Positions 16,774 through 25,829 of a DNA stretch of 64,000 nt are shown here, piece by piece. This DNA comes from Mesoflavibacter profundi (GTDB lineage: Bacteria; Bacteroidota; Bacteroidia; Flavobacteriales; Flavobacteriaceae): the NCBI RefSeq assembly GCF_014764305.1, contig NZ_CP061703.1, positions 757,501 to 821,500 of the forward strand, given 5' to 3'. The notes under the pieces are model-generated. The model was given only the letters and a program-made list of their open reading frames with translations. It did no database searches and was not told the DNA's origin. A program made the position numbers and the translations under genes. The first letter of the stretch is position 1. The number at the start of each line of letters is the position of its first letter.

Positions 16774-19135
16774 TTAAATCGTCGTAGGTATAATATTTAT
16801 CCTCATTAAGATCGCTATATAAGATATCTACTCTTATAGCCTTTAATCCTGTAACGCCTTGTAAGTCTTCTAGCTCTAAAATTTCTAGATTATTTGCAAG
16901 GCGTTTTTTGGCTTGTAAAAACTTTACATATTGCAAATATTCTACCTCATCTTCTTGTTGAGAATATACAATAGTTAATTTCCCTTTTTGCGTAATTCTT
17001 TGATCGGTTCCTTTTATATTAGCCTTATCTACACGTTTTTTTACAACTTCATAACGTGCATTGTAGGTTCCGTCTACATCAAAATGTTTTTCGTCTGTTC
17101 TAAAACGTATAGTTAATGGTTGATTAAATACTAATATCATTGAAGCTACATCTAGTGCTTTTGGGTATTGATGCTGGTAATTGTAATATACATTTTCCAT
17201 TTCGCACATCACTTGCATTTGCCAAAGTCTTAGATTGTATAGATAAATTTCGTTAAAGGAGTTTTCTTTAGTAATCGCTTCTCCTATATACATGTTATGC
17301 TCTACACCATCGGTTTTAAATCTTTCAAAAAAATGCGGATACATTTGCTGTGCTTCGATTTGTTTTCTATCTATAATCGAAGCCATATTTTTATTAATTA
17401 AGCTTATTGTATCGTCAAAATTTTTACGGTAGTAGTATATCACATTTAGATTGTCATCTATTTTACTAAAGTAATCTTCGATATCTTCTTTTAAGGATTG
17501 ATGTTGTTGTAGTTGAAATTTAAAAATTGGCTCTATTTCAGTATGTAAAAATTGAGTGATTTTTTGTTCTGTATCTACCTTAAAATTATCTTTTAAAGTG
17601 GTTTCAAAATCTTTTAACTGAAATAATATTTGATTATAAATTGGCAAATCTTCTAAAGCTATTGCCTGATCTATAATGTTTTTTACCAATTTTAACTGTA
17701 ATAACAAGTCTTTTAAAGTAGCTTCGTTTCTTGCTTTAGAAGATCCTTTCACATCTATTTGACCAAATAACGGATAGACATTTTTAAATCTAATGCGTTT
17801 GAAATTTGGATTAGGTTTTCCTTCTTGTTGTTCTTTTCTAAACGCTTTTGCTGCTTCTTCAAACTTCCATCTTACACTAGGATGAATAGAAGTACATTCT
17901 CTTTGTATAATAGCTTCTATTTGATTTTCTTCTTCTTCCTTTGCGCGTTTAAAAGCTGTTAGAATAAAAGGCATAACATCTATCAACTTATTAGCATTTA
18001 TACTATTTAAAGCGCCTTTTTGATTGGATACTAATTCTAAAACTGCTAATAATTTTCCTTCTTCTGCAATGGGCGCAAATATTGCACTTTGTATACCTTG
18101 ATCGTGCAATGCTGCAATTTGTGGCTCTTTACCTTGTGTTTGTTGATACAGTTTATTTACATCTGATATACTGTAATAACTTTTTTCTTCTATTAATTTT
18201 TCATAAGAAAACAAGCATAGCGCATCGCTACAACAAATAGAATCTGCTTTGTTTAGTAAATAACTTTTCACATTAGAACCATAAACTTGCTCTAAAGCAT
18301 TATTTTCTTTATTAAACACAGAAAATCCAACATTTATATCTTTTCTACTAAACAATCGCTGAAAAACATCTTGAAAGTTCTCCATAAAACTTTCTTTTTT
18401 CTGTTTATTCATTTCTATTAAAGTAGATTTAATGTTTGATATCGATTGATCGTCTGTAACATCAAATAAACTAGAGACTACAAATCCTTTAAATTGATAA
18501 CTATTTGGCGGAAATTTTTGTTTCCACAACTCGATATCATCAAAATTATCTAAAAGCTCTTCATAGTCTTGATGCGTAAATTTTGGCGCATCTTTTGTTG
18601 GATTAATCTCTATAAAATCTGCGTTGTATAAGACTTTATATGTTTTTAAAATTCCATTTTTATCTGGTATATCGTAATAAATTGGTCGCTTAAAATTAAG
18701 AGTATAGCCATAATACATGCTTATAATTATCGTACAACCAAAGATGTACAAATCTTCTTCAGGCATGTTTTTTATTAATAAATCAAAATTATCTCCAGCA
18801 TCTTTAACAATGTTTTTAAAACGTTGTGTAGAAGCTAAAACAGCATTTCCTAATGGTACAGTTGCAAATTTAATTTCGTTTAACGTAAGGACATGACTAA
18901 AAACATCTTGTAAAATTACTCTTATGTCTTGATCGTATGTATTTAGATAGCTTAAATCTGTAAAACCATCTCTTAAAACAGGCGACTGTTTAGCTACATT
19001 AAGTATCTCATTTGCTTTACTTGCAATTAAAGCATTTTCACTCTTTGCCAATTGGTCATATTGATTAAGTAGCTTATTAAAGCTAATCTTAACCGAAAAT
19101 GGAAATACAATATTACTTTGTAAAGTTTTAAGCAT
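16754..19135 (-). CDS. Large GAF-domain protein, unknown function
   Basis: 793 residues, soluble, no signal peptide and no histidine kinase, cyclase or HTH motif. A GAF-like sensor domain is visible at about 270-400 (GFSVFNKENNALEQVYG ... IQSAIFAPIAEEGKLLAVLELVS, quoted in part). The flanks are helical; the C-terminal 300 residues have no assignment. Similar long GAF proteins are common in Flavobacteriaceae without known role. The last 20 bases overlap the end of the convergent HD-PycTM gene. Because GAF domains often bind cyclic nucleotides, a link to the neighbour is imaginable but unsupported. Confidence 0.75.
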   Translation of the reverse strand: MLKTLQSNIVFPFSVKISFNKLLNQYDQLAKSENALIASKANEILNVAKQSPVLRDGFTDLSYLNTYDQDIRVILQDVFSHVLTLNEIKFATVPLGNAVLASTQRFKNIVKDAGDNFDLLIKNMPEEDLYIFGCTIIISMYYGYTLNFKRPIYYDIPDKNGILKTYKVLYNADFIEINPTKDAPKFTHQDYEELLDNFDDIELWKQKFPPNSYQFKGFVVSSLFDVTDDQSISNIKSTLIEMNKQKKESFMENFQDVFQRLFSRKDINVGFSVFNKENNALEQVYGSNVKSYLLNKADSICCSDALCLFSYEKLIEEKSYYSISDVNKLYQQTQGKEPQIAALHDQGIQSAIFAPIAEEGKLLAVLELVSNQKGALNSINANKLIDVMPFILTAFKRAKEEEENQIEAIIQRECTSIHPSVRWKFEEAAKAFRKEQQEGKPNPNFKRIRFKNVYPLFGQIDVKGSSKARNEATLKDLLLQLKLVKNIIDQAIALEDLPIYNQILFQLKDFETTLKDNFKVDTEQKITQFLHTEIEPIFKFQLQQHQSLKEDIEDYFSKIDDNLNVIYYYRKNFDDTISLINKNMASIIDRKQIEAQQMYPHFFERFKTDGVEHNMYIGEAITKENSFNEIYLYNLRLWQMQVMCEMENVYYNYQHQYPKALDVASMILVFNQPLTIRFRTDEKHFDVDGTYNARYEVVKKRVDKANIKGTDQRITQKGKLTIVYSQQEDEVEYLQYVKFLQAKKRLANNLEILELEDLQGVTGLKAIRVDILYSDLNEDKYYTYDDLITNNKS

Positions 19136-19284
19136 AAAGAGTTATTTATGTAAAATTAATCATTATAAAATTTAAAACCTTTGATTTAACATTGGTTTAG
19201 TTTATTGTAGCTTTAAATACGACAAATGGCGTATTGAATGTACGACGCTTAATAACCAATTTTGCTACATAAAATTAGTTTAAA

Positions 19285-19908
19285 ATGAAAAATAATTTAT
19301 CTGTAGTAGTTTGTTTTGTGCTATTAATTTCAACTTTTAGTTGTAAAAATAAAGTCGAAAAAAAGACAATAACTTACGAGGTCACTCCAGAATTTTGCGC
19401 ACAAATAAAAAAACCTGAAGTTCATTTTACTTCAGAAATTCCTGAAAATTTACAAATTGAAAGACCTAAACCTGGTAAAAAATCTTTTTCCTATGGCATG
19501 TTTCAGAAAAAAAATTCAGATAGCATTGTTGTACAAATGTACTCTTACGGATACATTAATGCAGATAGCTTAACACTAAAAACCACAGGTAAAACTTTTT
19601 TTAGTCAAATACAATCTTTACTAGAAAGTGGTGGTTATAAAATGAGTCAATCTAAAATTGATAATGTTAATTTTGACAACAATAATTATCTTGCATTACA
19701 GGCGATTGGTAATATTAACGGTAAAAACGATCCTAGTTTTATTGGCACATATCACTTTAATATAATTTTAAAACCTAACCCATATAAAAACACTCATATT
19801 ATTATGATTATGGCTGCAAGAGACGATCAAAGTATTAGTAGTTTTGAAGACTTTAAAGACCAATTAGATATTTCTACAATTTGGAATAGCTTTACTTATT
19901 TAGATTAA
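19285..19908 (+). CDS. Hypothetical lipoprotein
   Basis: 207 residues. Signal segment ending in the lipobox STFSC predicts a lipoprotein. The mature protein (KNKVEKKTITYEV...) has alternating strands and one helix-rich part, with no motif I recognise. Single gene, preceded by about 150 bases of AT-rich DNA without a convincing promoter box. Its stop overlaps the convergent ABC permease gene by four bases. Confidence 0.65.
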   Translation: MKNNLSVVVCFVLLISTFSCKNKVEKKTITYEVTPEFCAQIKKPEVHFTSEIPENLQIERPKPGKKSFSYGMFQKKNSDSIVVQMYSYGYINADSLTLKTTGKTFFSQIQSLLESGGYKMSQSKIDNVNFDNNNYLALQAIGNINGKNDPSFIGTYHFNIILKPNPYKNTHIIMIMAARDDQSISSFEDFKDQLDISTIWNSFTYLD

Positions 19909-20999
19909 ACTTTTACGTCTAAAGCATCTCTAAGCGCATTTCCTATTAACATAAAAGACATTACTAAAAGCATAATACATAATCCAGGTAAAACTGCTAA
20001 ATAAGGTTTACCTAAAATAATATAATTGTAGTGATCTTTAATCATTGCGCCCCAACTTGCCATAGGCGGTTGCGCACCAATACCTAGAAAACTTAATCCA
20101 GATTCTATTAAAATTGCTGCTGCAAAATTTGCTGCGCAAATCACAATAACTGGCGCCATAATATTAGGTAAAATATGCTTTGTTATAATCCTAAAATCGT
20201 TATAACCTAAAGCTTTTGCTGCGGTAACGTATTGCATTTGCTTTGTGCTAATTATTTGACCTCTTACTACTCTTGCAACTTCAACCCACATGGTTAATCC
20301 TACAGCAATAAACACTTGCCAAAACCCTTTGCCTAAAGCCAACGTAATTGCAATTACCAAAAGTAAAGTTGGTATAGACCACGTTACATTAATTATCCAC
20401 ATAATTGCAGCATCTATTTTACCACCATAAAATCCTGCAACACTTCCCATAAAAACACCTATTAAAAGCGAAATAAATACTGCAACAAAACCTATAAAAA
20501 AAGAAATTCTAGCACCAACTAACAATCGGCTAAGCAAATCACGTCCGTATTTATCTGTTCCTAAATAAAAAGTTCTTTCAGAAATAAACTTTTGTTCGGG
20601 ATTATTAATTATAAAGTCTGAATTGATGGTTTTTTGTTGCCCAATTAATCCATCTGAGGCATATTCAGTATAAACAAGCTTATCATTTTCTAATTTGTAA
20701 GATGAAATTGGAACTTCTGTATCAGAAGTTTTATGACCAAAAAACACTTTACTTAAAAAAGATTGTTCTTGCTCTACATTTGACGGTATAGTTAACATCT
20801 GAACCTTAAAACCTGGTTGTTTAGAGTGTATAGACACATGCATTTGATTAGCATTTGCAGAATTATCTGGTGCAAACACATAAGCAAACACAGCGATTAT
20901 ACCAACCAATATTACAAATAGAAAACTAAAAACGCCCCAAAAGTTTTTTTTAAACTTTTGAAGCGCTAATTGTGTTAATGAGCCTGTATTATTACTCAT
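19905..20999 (-). CDS. Oligo/dipeptide-type ABC transporter permease (OppC/DppC-like)
   Basis: 364 residues. N-terminal OppC_N segment with one membrane helix, a periplasmic insert of about 100 residues, then the core permease with five helices and the EAA loop MWVEVARVVRGQIISTKQMQYVTAAKALGYNDFRI (key part: AAKALGYNDFRI). The C-terminus LLVMSFMLIGNALRDALDV is typical. Imports peptides or related solutes across the inner membrane with partners that are not in this window. It starts 7 bases after the tail-specific protease gene and should be cotranscribed. Confidence 0.9.
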   Translation of the reverse strand: MSNNTGSLTQLALQKFKKNFWGVFSFLFVILVGIIAVFAYVFAPDNSANANQMHVSIHSKQPGFKVQMLTIPSNVEQEQSFLSKVFFGHKTSDTEVPISSYKLENDKLVYTEYASDGLIGQQKTINSDFIINNPEQKFISERTFYLGTDKYGRDLLSRLLVGARISFFIGFVAVFISLLIGVFMGSVAGFYGGKIDAAIMWIINVTWSIPTLLLVIAITLALGKGFWQVFIAVGLTMWVEVARVVRGQIISTKQMQYVTAAKALGYNDFRIITKHILPNIMAPVIVICAANFAAAILIESGLSFLGIGAQPPMASWGAMIKDHYNYIILGKPYLAVLPGLCIMLLVMSFMLIGNALRDALDVKV

Positions 21000-21006
21000 T
21001 TATTTT

Positions 21007-23148
21007 TTAATCTTTTATTGTAGCTACTTTATTAATACGATATGTATTATTTAAATCGTCTAACACGTTTAAAGCTTCTTCTACATATACATCTTTACTT
21101 AAATTTTCGTGCCATCTTTCTCTTTTTTGCTTTAAAACAGTGTCTTGAGTAAACATTTGTTGCTCGTATGGTAAAGAACTAAAAGTTAAATTGGTCTTGT
21201 AATCTGAAATAGCATCAAATTGCTTTGCTTGCTCTTCATTTAAATCTAACTCTGCTTTATACTTAGTATAGTTTAAAGAGTAAGTTTTATCTTCCATTTG
21301 CGTTTTTGCCCATTTAGCACTTTGTTCAATTAACTTTAATTGCGTGTTATTAGACATTCTGTTTTTACTATTTTGGATAGTTGTATCATAATCAAAATAA
21401 CTATCCCAAACCTCATAATTAACAGGTGTAATTTTATCCCAAGGTAATGGGTTTTCTTGATCACGTTCTCCTATATCTATAAAACTATATCTATCCGGAA
21501 CCGCAATATCACTTTTAACACCTTCTAACTGTGTGGATCCACCATTAATACGATAAAACTTTTGACGTGTTAATTTTAAAGCTCCTAAATCTCCATGAGA
21601 ACTGTTTCTAACCATTCGGTTAAGGTCTAATACATTTTGCACAGTACCTTTACCATAAGTTTGCTTACTACCAATAATAATAGCTCTTTTATAATCTTGC
21701 ATCGCAGCAGCTAAAATTTCTGAAGCAGAAGCAGAAAGCTCGTTTACCATTATTACTAAAGGTCCGTCCCAAGTTATGCTTTTATCTGTATCTTTTAATA
21801 CTTCTTTTTGTGATCCTGTTTCTTTAACCTGTACAATAGGACCATCTTTGATAAATAATCCTGCCATATCAACAACAGTTTTTAAAGATCCACCACCATT
21901 ATTACGCAAGTCTATTACTAGTCCTTCTATACCTTGTTCTTTTAATCGTTCTATCTCTAGTTTGATATCTGAAGCTGCATTACGCTCTTTATAATCATTA
22001 AAATCTACATAAAATTTTGGTAGATTGATTACACCGTACATTCTTTCATCTTTTTTTACAATTGAAGATTTTGCGTAAGTTTCTTCTAATTCTACAAGAT
22101 CTCTAGTAATTTTAATGTCTTCTATAGTACCATCTACTTTTTTCATTGTAAGCACAACATCTGTACCTTTAGGTCCTTTAATTAACTTTATTGCATCATC
22201 AATTCGCATACCTACAACGCTTACAGCTTCTTTCTCATCACCTTGACGAACTTTTAAAATTAAGTCACCAACTTCTATTTGTCCATCTCTCCAAGCTGGT
22301 CCACCAGAAATAAGCTCGACAATCTTAATGTAGTCCATTTTTTTCTGTAACCTAGCTCCAATACCTTCTAGTTTACCAGACATTTGTTGATCAAATCTAT
22401 CTTTGTCTACAGGCGCCATGTAAGATGTATGCGGATCATACTCTTCTACAATAGTATTAACATACATAGAAAACCAATCCTTACGTTGCATATCTTTGAT
22501 ATAGTCTGTAAAATAATTATCTAAAGCTTTTAAAGTTTCTGCTCTTGCATCTTCTTCTAATTGCTTAGGTGTTTTAATTTCAAGGTCTTCTTTATTAGAT
22601 GCTTTATCATCTTCTTGCTGAGTCATTAATGCCTCAAAATTAGACAGTGTATTAAATTTAAGCTGTTGTCTCCAACGGTCTTTTAATTCTTTTTTATTTT
22701 TTGCATATGGTAGATTTTCATAATCCGCATCGTAAGTTTCATCTTTAGAAAAATCGAAAGGCTTTTCTAATATTTCTTGATAATACGCTTTAGCTTCGTC
22801 TTGACGTTTTATTAAACGCTCATAAACCTCATTAAAAAAAGTGATGTCGTAATTTTTTAATTGATCGTCTATTTGAGTTTCGTATTTTTTAAAATCTTCT
22901 ATATCAGACTTTAAAAAATAACGTTTTAAAGGGTCTACTTGCTCTAAATAATCTACAAAAACTTCTTTAGAAAAATTATCGTCCACTGTTTTTGGCTCAA
23001 AATGAAGCTGATCTAGTGCTAACGTTATTATTTGTATTAGTAATTTATCTTTATCTGGATTATCGTCTACTTTGGTTGTAAAACTACAAGAACCAAATGC
23101 TAGCAATAAGACTAGTAGTAAAATGTTGTAATTCCTTTTCATTTTCAT
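21007..23148 (-). CDS. prc: Tail-specific (C-terminal processing) peptidase
   Basis: 713 residues. Lipobox FGSC after a hydrophobic N-terminus predicts a periplasm-facing lipoprotein. Order: N-terminal helical Prc region, PDZ domain (about 245-330, PAWRDGQIEVGDLILKV), S41 protease core with VNELSASASEILA (catalytic Ser) and SKQTYGKGTVQ (catalytic Lys), and a C-terminal DUF3340-type extension. It trims C-termini of envelope proteins. Upstream of the OppC-like permease with a 7-base gap; divergent from surE. A second in-frame ATG two codons downstream is equally possible as start. Confidence 0.93.
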   Translation of the reverse strand: MKMKRNYNILLLVLLLAFGSCSFTTKVDDNPDKDKLLIQIITLALDQLHFEPKTVDDNFSKEVFVDYLEQVDPLKRYFLKSDIEDFKKYETQIDDQLKNYDITFFNEVYERLIKRQDEAKAYYQEILEKPFDFSKDETYDADYENLPYAKNKKELKDRWRQQLKFNTLSNFEALMTQQEDDKASNKEDLEIKTPKQLEEDARAETLKALDNYFTDYIKDMQRKDWFSMYVNTIVEEYDPHTSYMAPVDKDRFDQQMSGKLEGIGARLQKKMDYIKIVELISGGPAWRDGQIEVGDLILKVRQGDEKEAVSVVGMRIDDAIKLIKGPKGTDVVLTMKKVDGTIEDIKITRDLVELEETYAKSSIVKKDERMYGVINLPKFYVDFNDYKERNAASDIKLEIERLKEQGIEGLVIDLRNNGGGSLKTVVDMAGLFIKDGPIVQVKETGSQKEVLKDTDKSITWDGPLVIMVNELSASASEILAAAMQDYKRAIIIGSKQTYGKGTVQNVLDLNRMVRNSSHGDLGALKLTRQKFYRINGGSTQLEGVKSDIAVPDRYSFIDIGERDQENPLPWDKITPVNYEVWDSYFDYDTTIQNSKNRMSNNTQLKLIEQSAKWAKTQMEDKTYSLNYTKYKAELDLNEEQAKQFDAISDYKTNLTFSSLPYEQQMFTQDTVLKQKRERWHENLSKDVYVEEALNVLDDLNNTYRINKVATIKD

Positions 23149-23296
23149 CGTTTAAATTTTTGGGAAATTTCTACTAAAGTAAAGAAAAAACTATGCCAAT
23201 AAAATCAAATTAAACTAATTTTTTGTTAAACTGAATAAATTAGGCGGTTACGATAGTTTTTACGTATTTTAGCATAAGGTAAAACACAGTTAAATT

Positions 23297-24076
23297 ATGA
23301 GTAAAAAACCACTAATTTTAGTAACTAATGATGACGGAATTACTGCTCCTGGTATTTTAGCCCTAATTGAAGTCATGGAGTCTTTAGGAGATGTAGTTGT
23401 TGTTGCGCCTGACAGTCCACAAAGTGGCATGGGACACGCAATAACCATTAATAACACGTTACATCTTGATAAAGTATCTAAAAAAGGTGACAAAACTGTA
23501 AAATATAGCTGTTCTGGTACGCCTGCAGACTGTGTAAAAATTGCTATTAACGAAGTATTGGATAGACGACCTGATATTTGTGTATCTGGTATAAATCACG
23601 GTTCTAACAGCTCTATAAACGTTATTTATTCTGGTACTATGAGTGCTGCTATAGAAGCTGGTATAGAAGGTATTCCTGCAATTGGGTTTTCTAGCTTAAA
23701 CTACAATTGGGATGCAGATTTTGAAGCTTCAAAAAAATATGTAAAACAGATTACTAAAAATGCTTTAAAACATGGCATTTCTGAAGGTGTAGTATTAAAT
23801 GTTAATATTCCAGACCTTAAAGAAAAAGATATTAAAGGCATAAAAGTTTGTAGACAAGCAAGAGCTAACTGGAAAGAAAAATTTGATAAACGCAAAACAC
23901 CACATGGTAAAGATTACTATTGGTTAACTGGTAAATTTGTAAATTACGATAATGGCACAGATACAGATATTTGGGCATTAGAACACGATTATATCTCTGT
24001 TGTTCCTGTACAGTTTGATTTAACTGCACATCACTATATGCAACAACTAAATTCTTGGCAATTAAACGATAATTAA
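23297..24076 (+). CDS. surE: 5'/3'-nucleotidase SurE
   Basis: 259 residues. SurE motifs: LVTNDDGITAPGI with the metal-binding DD, VVAPDSPQSGMGHAIT, SGTPADCVKIA and SGINHGSNSSINVIYSGTMSAA. Divalent metal-dependent hydrolysis of nucleoside monophosphates. First of a rightward group surE-lpxB-nlpC-comEC (gaps of 11, 7 and 61 bases), an order common in Flavobacteriaceae. The divergent protease gene lies 148 bases away; the intervening DNA is AT-rich with a weak TATTTTAG box near 23264. Confidence 0.95.
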   Translation: MSKKPLILVTNDDGITAPGILALIEVMESLGDVVVVAPDSPQSGMGHAITINNTLHLDKVSKKGDKTVKYSCSGTPADCVKIAINEVLDRRPDICVSGINHGSNSSINVIYSGTMSAAIEAGIEGIPAIGFSSLNYNWDADFEASKKYVKQITKNALKHGISEGVVLNVNIPDLKEKDIKGIKVCRQARANWKEKFDKRKTPHGKDYYWLTGKFVNYDNGTDTDIWALEHDYISVVPVQFDLTAHHYMQQLNSWQLNDN

Positions 24077-24087
24077 CCTATTTAAAC

Positions 24088-25203
24088 ATGAAATATTACA
24101 TCATATCTGGAGAAGCGTCTGGTGATTTACATGGGTCTAACTTAATGAAAGCTATACAACATGTAGATACTAATGCCGACTTTAGATTTTGGGGCGGAGA
24201 TTTAATGCAATCTGTTGGTGGTACCTTAGTTAAACATTACAAAGAGCTTGCTTTTATGGGTTTTATAGAGGTTGTAATGAATTTACGCACTATAACCAAA
24301 AATCTTTCATTTTGTAAAAAAGATATAGAACACTATAATCCAGATGTTGTTATTTTTATTGATTATCCAGGATTTAATCTAAGAATTGCTAAATGGGCCA
24401 AAGCGAAACAATTTAAAACTCATTATTACATTTCGCCACAAATTTGGGCTTGGAAAGAAGGTAGAATAAAAGCTATAAAACGTGATGTAGATCAGATGTA
24501 TGTTATTCTTCCTTTCGAAAAAGATTTTTACGAAAAGAAACATAATTATCCTGTTCATTTTGTTGGTCATCCTTTAATTGATGCTATTTCAAACCGAACT
24601 CAAATTGATGATATAGAATTTAGAAAAACACATAATTTAAGCGACAAACCTATCATTGCATTATTACCTGGTAGCAGAAAACAAGAAATAACAAAAATGC
24701 TTTCTGTAATGCTTAGTATTGTAGACGATTTTAAAGATTATCAATTTGTTATTGCTGGTGCACCAAGTCAAGACTATGACTTTTATAAAACCTTTATTAA
24801 AAATAAAAACGTACATTTTATAAGTAATCGTACTTACGATTTACTAAGTTTATCTACTGCTGCTTTAGTGACATCTGGTACTGCAACACTAGAAACTGCA
24901 CTTTTTAAAGTACCGCAAGTTGTGTGTTATAAAGGAAGTTGGATCTCTTATCAAATAGGAAAACGCGTTGTAAACCTTGATTATATTAGTTTAGTAAATC
25001 TTATTTTAGAAAAAGAAGCAGTCACAGAATTAATACAAAATGACTTTAACGCTAAACGTTTAAAAACGGAATTAAATCTTCTTCTAGATGAGTATGAACG
25101 CACTAAATTTTTTATCAACTACTATGATTTAGAAAAAAAATTAGGCGGAAAAGGCGCAAGTTTAAACACAGCAAATCTTATATTTGAGTCCCTAAATTCT
25201 TAA
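24088..25203 (+). CDS. lpxB: Lipid-A-disaccharide synthase
   Basis: 371 residues. GT19 enzyme that joins UDP-diacylglucosamine and lipid X in lipid A synthesis on the inner face of the inner membrane. Motifs: N-terminal ISGEASGDLHGSNLM, FRFWGGDLM, ELAFMGFIEV, HYYISPQIWAWKEGRI, HFVGHPLID, LLPGSRKQEI and TSGTATLETAL. Length is near the usual 370-390. It lies 11 bases after surE in the same direction. Confidence 0.96.
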   Translation: MKYYIISGEASGDLHGSNLMKAIQHVDTNADFRFWGGDLMQSVGGTLVKHYKELAFMGFIEVVMNLRTITKNLSFCKKDIEHYNPDVVIFIDYPGFNLRIAKWAKAKQFKTHYYISPQIWAWKEGRIKAIKRDVDQMYVILPFEKDFYEKKHNYPVHFVGHPLIDAISNRTQIDDIEFRKTHNLSDKPIIALLPGSRKQEITKMLSVMLSIVDDFKDYQFVIAGAPSQDYDFYKTFIKNKNVHFISNRTYDLLSLSTAALVTSGTATLETALFKVPQVVCYKGSWISYQIGKRVVNLDYISLVNLILEKEAVTELIQNDFNAKRLKTELNLLLDEYERTKFFINYYDLEKKLGGKGASLNTANLIFESLNS

Positions 25204-25210
25204 ATTTTAG

Positions 25211-25768
25211 ATGAAAAAAATAACGCTTATCCTACTTGTTCTGTTTCTGTTTTCTTGTGGTAGTAGCAAAAAAAGACATGTAGTTACTAAAAAACGAACT
25301 AAAACAACCAAAACAGTAAAGAGCAATACTAAAACACCTAAGACTGTTACAACTTATCCTAGACACAGTAAAACCAATAGTAGTGCTTTAATAAGTAACA
25401 TTATCTCTAATGCCGAAGCTTATAAAGGCGTAAAATATAAATATGGAGGTACAACTAAAAAAGGTATGGATTGTTCTGGATTACTTTACACTGCATTCTC
25501 TGAAGAAAATATAAGCTTACCAAGAACAACAGGACAATTATCTACTTATGGTAATTGGATTGATTTAAAAGACGTTAAAGAAGGTGACTTGCTTTTTTTT
25601 GCAACCAAAAAAAATAGTCGCAAAGTCAATCATGTTGGATTAGTAACATCTTCTAGGTTAGGTCGAGTAGAATTTATACATTCTAGCACAAGCAAAGGTG
25701 TTATTAAATCTTTATTATCTGAAAAATACTGGTATTTTGCTTTTGTTCAAGCTCGTCGTGTATTCTAA
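25211..25768 (+). CDS. NlpC/P60 family lipoprotein peptidase
   Basis: 185 residues. Lipobox LFSC gives a lipoprotein; a Lys/Thr-rich linker leads to the NlpC/P60 domain (about 60-185) with catalytic Cys in KKGMDCSGLLY, His in VNHVGLV and a further His in FIHSSTSKGV. Such enzymes cut gamma-D-glutamyl-diamino acid bonds in peptidoglycan stems. Probable cell-wall turnover or daughter cell separation role. It starts 7 bases after lpxB. Confidence 0.93.
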   Translation: MKKITLILLVLFLFSCGSSKKRHVVTKKRTKTTKTVKSNTKTPKTVTTYPRHSKTNSSALISNIISNAEAYKGVKYKYGGTTKKGMDCSGLLYTAFSEENISLPRTTGQLSTYGNWIDLKDVKEGDLLFFATKKNSRKVNHVGLVTSSRLGRVEFIHSSTSKGVIKSLLSEKYWYFAFVQARRVF

Positions 25769-25829
25769 ATAGTAGTTTTTTTCTTACTAAAAAATAGAAT
25801 AAATATTCGTTTTTTTATATATTAGAAGA

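Noticed and set aside
15469-19135. A complete Pycsar operon
   Set aside because: I looked in both directions for a class III nucleotide cyclase near the PycTM-type gene and found none; only the effector-like gene is present.
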